Source: Chitinophagaceae bacterium BSSC1 (GTDB lineage: Bacteria; Bacteroidota; Bacteroidia; Chitinophagales; Chitinophagaceae). From it: 64,000 bases of DNA. The notes beneath the pieces are model-generated. The model was not told the DNA's origin. It saw only the letters and a list, made by a program, of their open reading frames with translations, and searched no databases. Position 1 is the first letter of the stretch, and the number at the start of each line of letters is the position of its first letter. Made by a program: the position numbers and the translations under genes. The DNA lies in contig NKJC01000006.1 of assembly GCA_002256435.1 (NCBI GenBank), positions 62,001 through 126,000 on the forward strand, given 5' to 3'. Positions 61,201 to 64,000 of this stretch are shown here, in pieces.

Positions 61201-62977
61201 GCTCAATGCCAAAGGCAGCTATAATTTGATGGATAGTATTGGAAAACCCTTGATCACTGATATTCAATTAGAAGATAGTAAGATTACTATTTTACACCGT
61301 TTTATTGGAGACCTCTTTAGTGATATCACTGGTAGGGCTAAGGGAAATTTATCCATTAGTGGAGACCCTAATGCCCCAGATTTATTGGGCAAGATTCAAC
61401 TCCGTAAAGCCGGAATGAAAGTGAACTTTACCCAAGTTCATTATTGGATAGATTCTGCAGAAGTAAGTTTTGAAGAAGAAGGCATCAATTTTGGAGAAAT
61501 CAATATCAGAGACAAGTACAATAACAAGGGGCTTGTCAAAGGAAAATTGTATGAAAAAGGCTTCAAGAACATGGCTTTTGACTTTGACCTGAGTACCAAT
61601 AAATTGCTGTTGATAGATACCAAATTCAAAGACAACCAACAATTCTATGGCAAAGCCATTGGCAGGGCACAAATGAGTTTTAAAGGTCCAGAGTACAATG
61701 CCAAAATGAATATAGTAGCAGAAGCTAATGACAGTTCACATATCACGCTTCCAAATAGTACCAGTAAAGAAAGTGGACAAGCAGACTTTATTGTGTTCAA
61801 ACAATATGGAAAAGAAATGGAAACCCTAAAGTCTAATAGCAATTTTAACCTTGCCGTAGACTTAGACTTAACCGCCAACAATAAAGTGGATATTGATGTT
61901 ATCTTAGATGACCTTACTGGTGATGTAATCAAAGCTGTTGGAAATGGCAGATTAAGAATTCATGCAGGTACTACTGACCCCTTAACCATTCGAGGGCGCT
62001 ACAATATTGATCGAGGTAGTTATGACTTTAATTTTCAATCCTTTATTCGCAAACCATTTGTGTTACTAAATGATGTTGGCAATTATATTGAATGGAATGG
62101 AGACCCCTATAAAGCAGACCTACATATAGACGCACAGTACACAGCAGAGCGCGTGAGCATGAGTGATTTAGTGGGTAGCAATAATTTCAGTGGTGCCGTA
62201 AAAGCTTATAGAGGTGATGTATATGTAATTGCTCAGTTAAGAGACAAACTGAGTTTACCTAGTATCAAATTCAAATTGGAATTTCCTCAGGGTAGTCCTG
62301 TTAAAACGGACAATGAATTTGCAGCTTTTTTAAGTAGGATTGAAAAAGATGAAAATGAGATTTTAAAACAGGTTTCTTTCTTAATTGTACTTGGCTCTTT
62401 TGCCCCAACAGGAAATAATAATAGTACTGCTACCAATCCCTACTCTATAGGTGTGAATACTATTTCTCAAATGCTTACCAAGGAAATTAATAAAGCCGTC
62501 TCTAATATTCTTTATAAAATTACAGGAGACAAGAGTTTGCGCTTTGACGTAGGTGCATCTGTCTATAGCAGCAATTCCTTACTAGATGTAAATAGTGGTG
62601 TTACGGCCAATAGCAATAGCCTTGATAGAACTAGGGTGAATATGAAACTAGGATATGCATTTGCCAATAACAATATTGTAGTAACGCTTGGAAGCGATTT
62701 GGACTTTAATGTAAGCAACACTTCTGCCATACAGAATGGAAATTTTCAATGGTTGCCCGATTTTAATATTGAGTTTATCCTAACCAAGGATAGGAAACTG
62801 CGCGCCATTGTATTTACCAAAAACAGTTTAGACATCAGTGGCTCTACTTTTGGAAGAAGAAACCGTCAAGGGGTGAGCATTTCTTATAGAAGAGATTTTG
62901 ATAAGCTATTTGGCAACAAACAAGACGAGATTGAATTCAAAGCACCTGCTGAGGGATTGCCTGTTAAAAATCAATAA
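58259..62977 (+). CDS. TamB-like translocation and assembly module protein (DUF490)
   Basis: At least 1572 residues. A membrane anchor (AILLLLFVAIQ) is followed by VQNKLVREVTERLSKQIG, the usual TamB start, then a very long beta-rich taco-shaped region and a C-terminal DUF490/TamB domain with GRLRIHAGTTDPLTIRGRYNIDRGSYDF and VGANTIS-like features. TamB bridges the periplasm and helps outer-membrane protein or lipid transport. The only standard start in frame near here is TTG at 58259, but it would cut the positive N-terminal flank; the frame is open upstream to 58190 and reads KRALNISRRTLLSLL, so a CTG near 58214 or 58208 may be the real start. Confidence 0.9.
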   Translation: MAILLLLFVAIQTEWVQNKLVREVTERLSKQIGTEIKIDHVSFSLFNKMNLDGVLIRDKQKDSLLYAGHVKVRITDWFFFKDQIVLKYIGLEDAVVKLNRKDSIWNYQFMANFFASPGPKKKSPNKLDLDLKKLDLKNIHFIQDDRWIGEKMEFKLGSVLVDVERMDFSKAIFQINEIALEKPYFKLQEMDGLRPDSLRKKYDPNFKDTAMYFNAGDIAVHIQRIKIKDGQVWIEANEETPITLFDPEHIRLSKLNGSINGFHFVKDTMRANLDFSVKDRSGFELKKLQARFRFTPQIMELSNLNLQTNKSKLGSYYAMKYKDFNHDFGEYETDVTMVANFKDAKVHSDDVAYFAPELSDLHKLVDLSGNFNGTVTDFQVKNLAARGGTGSILMGELSMKGLPDINTTNIIFNNGTIQTNYFDLGIIPSLRDIAVPNLAALGKIIYRGNFKGTINNFVTDGLLSSALGAVKTNISMKFPNKGEPTYTGDIETSRFQIGKFLDYAQLGLVDFKGKIDGSGFDINKLKTSLDGKINSIEFNNYAYSNIISKGTFQKRYFSGEVKIDDPNLDFTSDIEIDLNKPQPSYNIVGDLVYSNLKALKLYQEEIKITGLLDANFTGTNIDNFLGSAKFLNASIKGERTEISFDSLKLSSTYIDSVKSLSLTNNDFNASIVGKFSIMELPASIQSFLNHYYPAYIKPPKTVPKNQVFDITANTIYFEPYLKLLNKNLSGFNDASVQGSIDTRKNNLGITANLPYGKYKNFIVSGALLQGKGNMDTLKLGLDVGSIHVSDSIRFPNSHMELTAMNDHSILSIKTSADNTLNDAEIFADVYTFQNGFRIQFRPSSFVLNEKKWFIEKNGELVIRNNNIDAKNVLLTQGFQEIKVETEEEDGGNTNNLIVNLKNVFLGDITHVFFKNPRIEGISSGNIVLSDFFGKFHANAQLNTEQFRLDEDSIGLVKITAAYDSKTGMIPFTLQSPNDTYRLNAKGSYNLMDSIGKPLITDIQLEDSKITILHRFIGDLFSDITGRAKGNLSISGDPNAPDLLGKIQLRKAGMKVNFTQVHYWIDSAEVSFEEEGINFGEINIRDKYNNKGLVKGKLYEKGFKNMAFDFDLSTNKLLLIDTKFKDNQQFYGKAIGRAQMSFKGPEYNAKMNIVAEANDSSHITLPNSTSKESGQADFIVFKQYGKEMETLKSNSNFNLAVDLDLTANNKVDIDVILDDLTGDVIKAVGNGRLRIHAGTTDPLTIRGRYNIDRGSYDFNFQSFIRKPFVLLNDVGNYIEWNGDPYKADLHIDAQYTAERVSMSDLVGSNNFSGAVKAYRGDVYVIAQLRDKLSLPSIKFKLEFPQGSPVKTDNEFAAFLSRIEKDENEILKQVSFLIVLGSFAPTGNNNSTATNPYSIGVNTISQMLTKEINKAVSNILYKITGDKSLRFDVGASVYSSNSLLDVNSGVTANSNSLDRTRVNMKLGYAFANNNIVVTLGSDLDFNVSNTSAIQNGNFQWLPDFNIEFILTKDRKLRAIVFTKNSLDISGSTFGRRNRQGVSISYRRDFDKLFGNKQDEIEFKAPAEGLPVKNQ

Positions 62978-62979
62978 AA

Positions 62980-64000
62980 TTATTTGGGCTTTATCTGCAA
63001 TGGATCTGAAGGCAATAGTTTGCACTGCTTTAATCGGTAGACCCAAAAGTATCTAACAATTCCCTGGCTTCTTACTTGATCAATTTGAACGGGTTTTTCA
63101 ATGCTGGTAAAATATTTGCCATATGCAGCAGAAACATCCATTGGCAGGTTGGATGGAACAATACAATAGGCATCATCCCCTATTTTTAAACCTGGTCTTT
63201 GATGATTTAACCAAGCAAATTTGTGTAAGTCTGTCAATGCCCCTACCCCAATTAGATTCATACCATATTTTCTAGCAGTATAAAATTCCAGATGGCCTCC
63301 TGGAAACCATTTAGAAACCAATATTGGGCTATTCGGTTTCATAACACCCGTTGTTTGATCTGTCTTTACCAGTTGGGCAAATTGTTGACTAAAATTGGCC
63401 CATCCTGTTAGGTCAAGCGTGGGGCAATATTCCCCATAATTGGCTTTGTCTTGGCTTCCAAAATTAATGGGTGATAACCGAATCAGAGATACACCAAGAG
63501 TAAGTACCAATAAGAATAGAACCGCAGTACCAATCAATAGTTTTCTTTTAACAGCTAGTCCATTATTGGCTATAAAAATTCCTGCAAAAAAATAAAGAGG
63601 AATATAAGCAGGACCAGTCCAATGCGGCAACGTAGGATTAAATAAAGCAATGCCCCAGAATAAGAAAATCATGGGAAGACTCATACAAAACAACCATACT
63701 GCCATTTCTTTTTTCTCAAAGCGAATACTTCTTCTGAAATATGCCCATATGGATACCATTAGCAAAACAAAAACAATGGGGTTTTGATAGACAATTTCAC
63801 CACCCAATTCTTGTAAGAATGAATCCCATTGCAAACTAGTATGTGTAACCCTTTCTGAGTGGAAGCGATAAGTGATAAAATCATATTGTATATTCCAATA
63901 CAGGATGGGAATAATGCAGAGCAGGCTAATGATTATTGATACATACAATTGCCATTTTAATAACCATTTTGGTTTTAATAGTAAGATGGAGAGACCAAAT
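62980..64000 (-). CDS. GT39-type glycosyltransferase (PMT_2/ArnT-like), partial
   Basis: The frame is open from the stop at 62980 to the right edge of the window (the next residues upstream read FGLSILLLKPKWLLKWQ), so at least 340 residues and no start codon are present. Several hydrophobic helices (about 1-25, 55-75, 90-110, 115-130, 140-165 in this piece) are followed by a soluble C-terminal region with QIDQVRSQGIVRYFWVYRLKQC. FNPTLPHWTGPAYIPLYFF and SERVTHTSLQWDSFLQELGG match the late membrane part and first loop of ArnT/PMT-like proteins. These use polyprenyl-phosphate sugars to modify lipids or proteins in the periplasm. Confidence 0.75.
   Translation of the reverse strand, partial: FGLSILLLKPKWLLKWQLYVSIIISLLCIIPILYWNIQYDFITYRFHSERVTHTSLQWDSFLQELGGEIVYQNPIVFVLLMVSIWAYFRRSIRFEKKEMAVWLFCMSLPMIFLFWGIALFNPTLPHWTGPAYIPLYFFAGIFIANNGLAVKRKLLIGTAVLFLLVLTLGVSLIRLSPINFGSQDKANYGEYCPTLDLTGWANFSQQFAQLVKTDQTTGVMKPNSPILVSKWFPGGHLEFYTARKYGMNLIGVGALTDLHKFAWLNHQRPGLKIGDDAYCIVPSNLPMDVSAAYGKYFTSIEKPVQIDQVRSQGIVRYFWVYRLKQCKLLPSDPLQIKPK

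Overview
This is a gene-dense, roughly 40% GC window from a member of the Bacteroidota, most likely family Chitinophagaceae (a Sediminibacterium-like genome is my best guess; the genus is not proven). Signs are promoters of the type TTG-N18-20-TAnnTTTG, scarce Shine-Dalgarno sites, a type IX secretion component (PorQ) and a T9SS-sorted protein, a TonB-dependent receptor with a CarboxypepD_reg-like domain, DUF2807 and PASTA proteins, and menaquinone made by the futalosine route (MqnA). No phage, insertion sequence, CRISPR array or rRNA was seen.

Layout. 1-5.1 kb: end of a surface-polysaccharide locus (glycosyltransferases, two methyltransferases, a Wzx-like flippase). 5.1-7.3 kb: mqnA and purB. 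7.4-17.7 kb: an aromatic amino acid block on the minus strand, read in the order pheA, aminotransferase, tyrA, [DEAD-box helicase], DAHP synthase-chorismate mutase, terminator, aroB, aroA, aroC, DUF952, thiamine-binding protein. 17.8-24.6 kb: a 1207-residue T9SS cargo protein, a small repeat lipoprotein, an ECF sigma factor with a membrane-anchored trypsin-like protease, and a TMEM175-like channel. 24.7-37.7 kb: housekeeping genes (nucleotidyltransferase, lipB, rluD, porQ, lon, der, era), a second repeat lipoprotein and initiator tRNA. 37.7-42.6 kb: a TPP riboswitch with a TonB-dependent receptor, then rhodanese, PASTA protein and ddl. 42.8-50.4 kb: ferredoxin and acyl-CoA reductase (divergent), HtrA protease, GH13 enzyme and two transporters. 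50.4-64 kb: an operon of M14 peptidase, PIG-L deacetylase, two tiny membrane proteins and a sodium:solute symporter, then GGT, a DinB-like protein, TamB and a partial GT39-type membrane protein.

The most striking element is upstream of pheA (17501-17675): a consensus promoter, a 29-codon leader ORF with nine consecutive aromatic codons (6 Phe, 3 Tyr), competing RNA segments and an intrinsic terminator just before pheA. This is a textbook translation-coupled attenuator in a phylum where few have been described, and its Phe/Tyr mix matches an operon that makes both amino acids.

Other notable signals are: a heptanucleotide repeat (GTGAAGA on the minus strand) placed directly after the stop codons of three minus-strand genes; two paralogous lipoproteins built from KVDSAA units; an ECF sigma factor beside a protease whose N-terminus resembles an anti-sigma domain; and two unannotated 40- and 52-residue membrane proteins translationally linked to a symporter.
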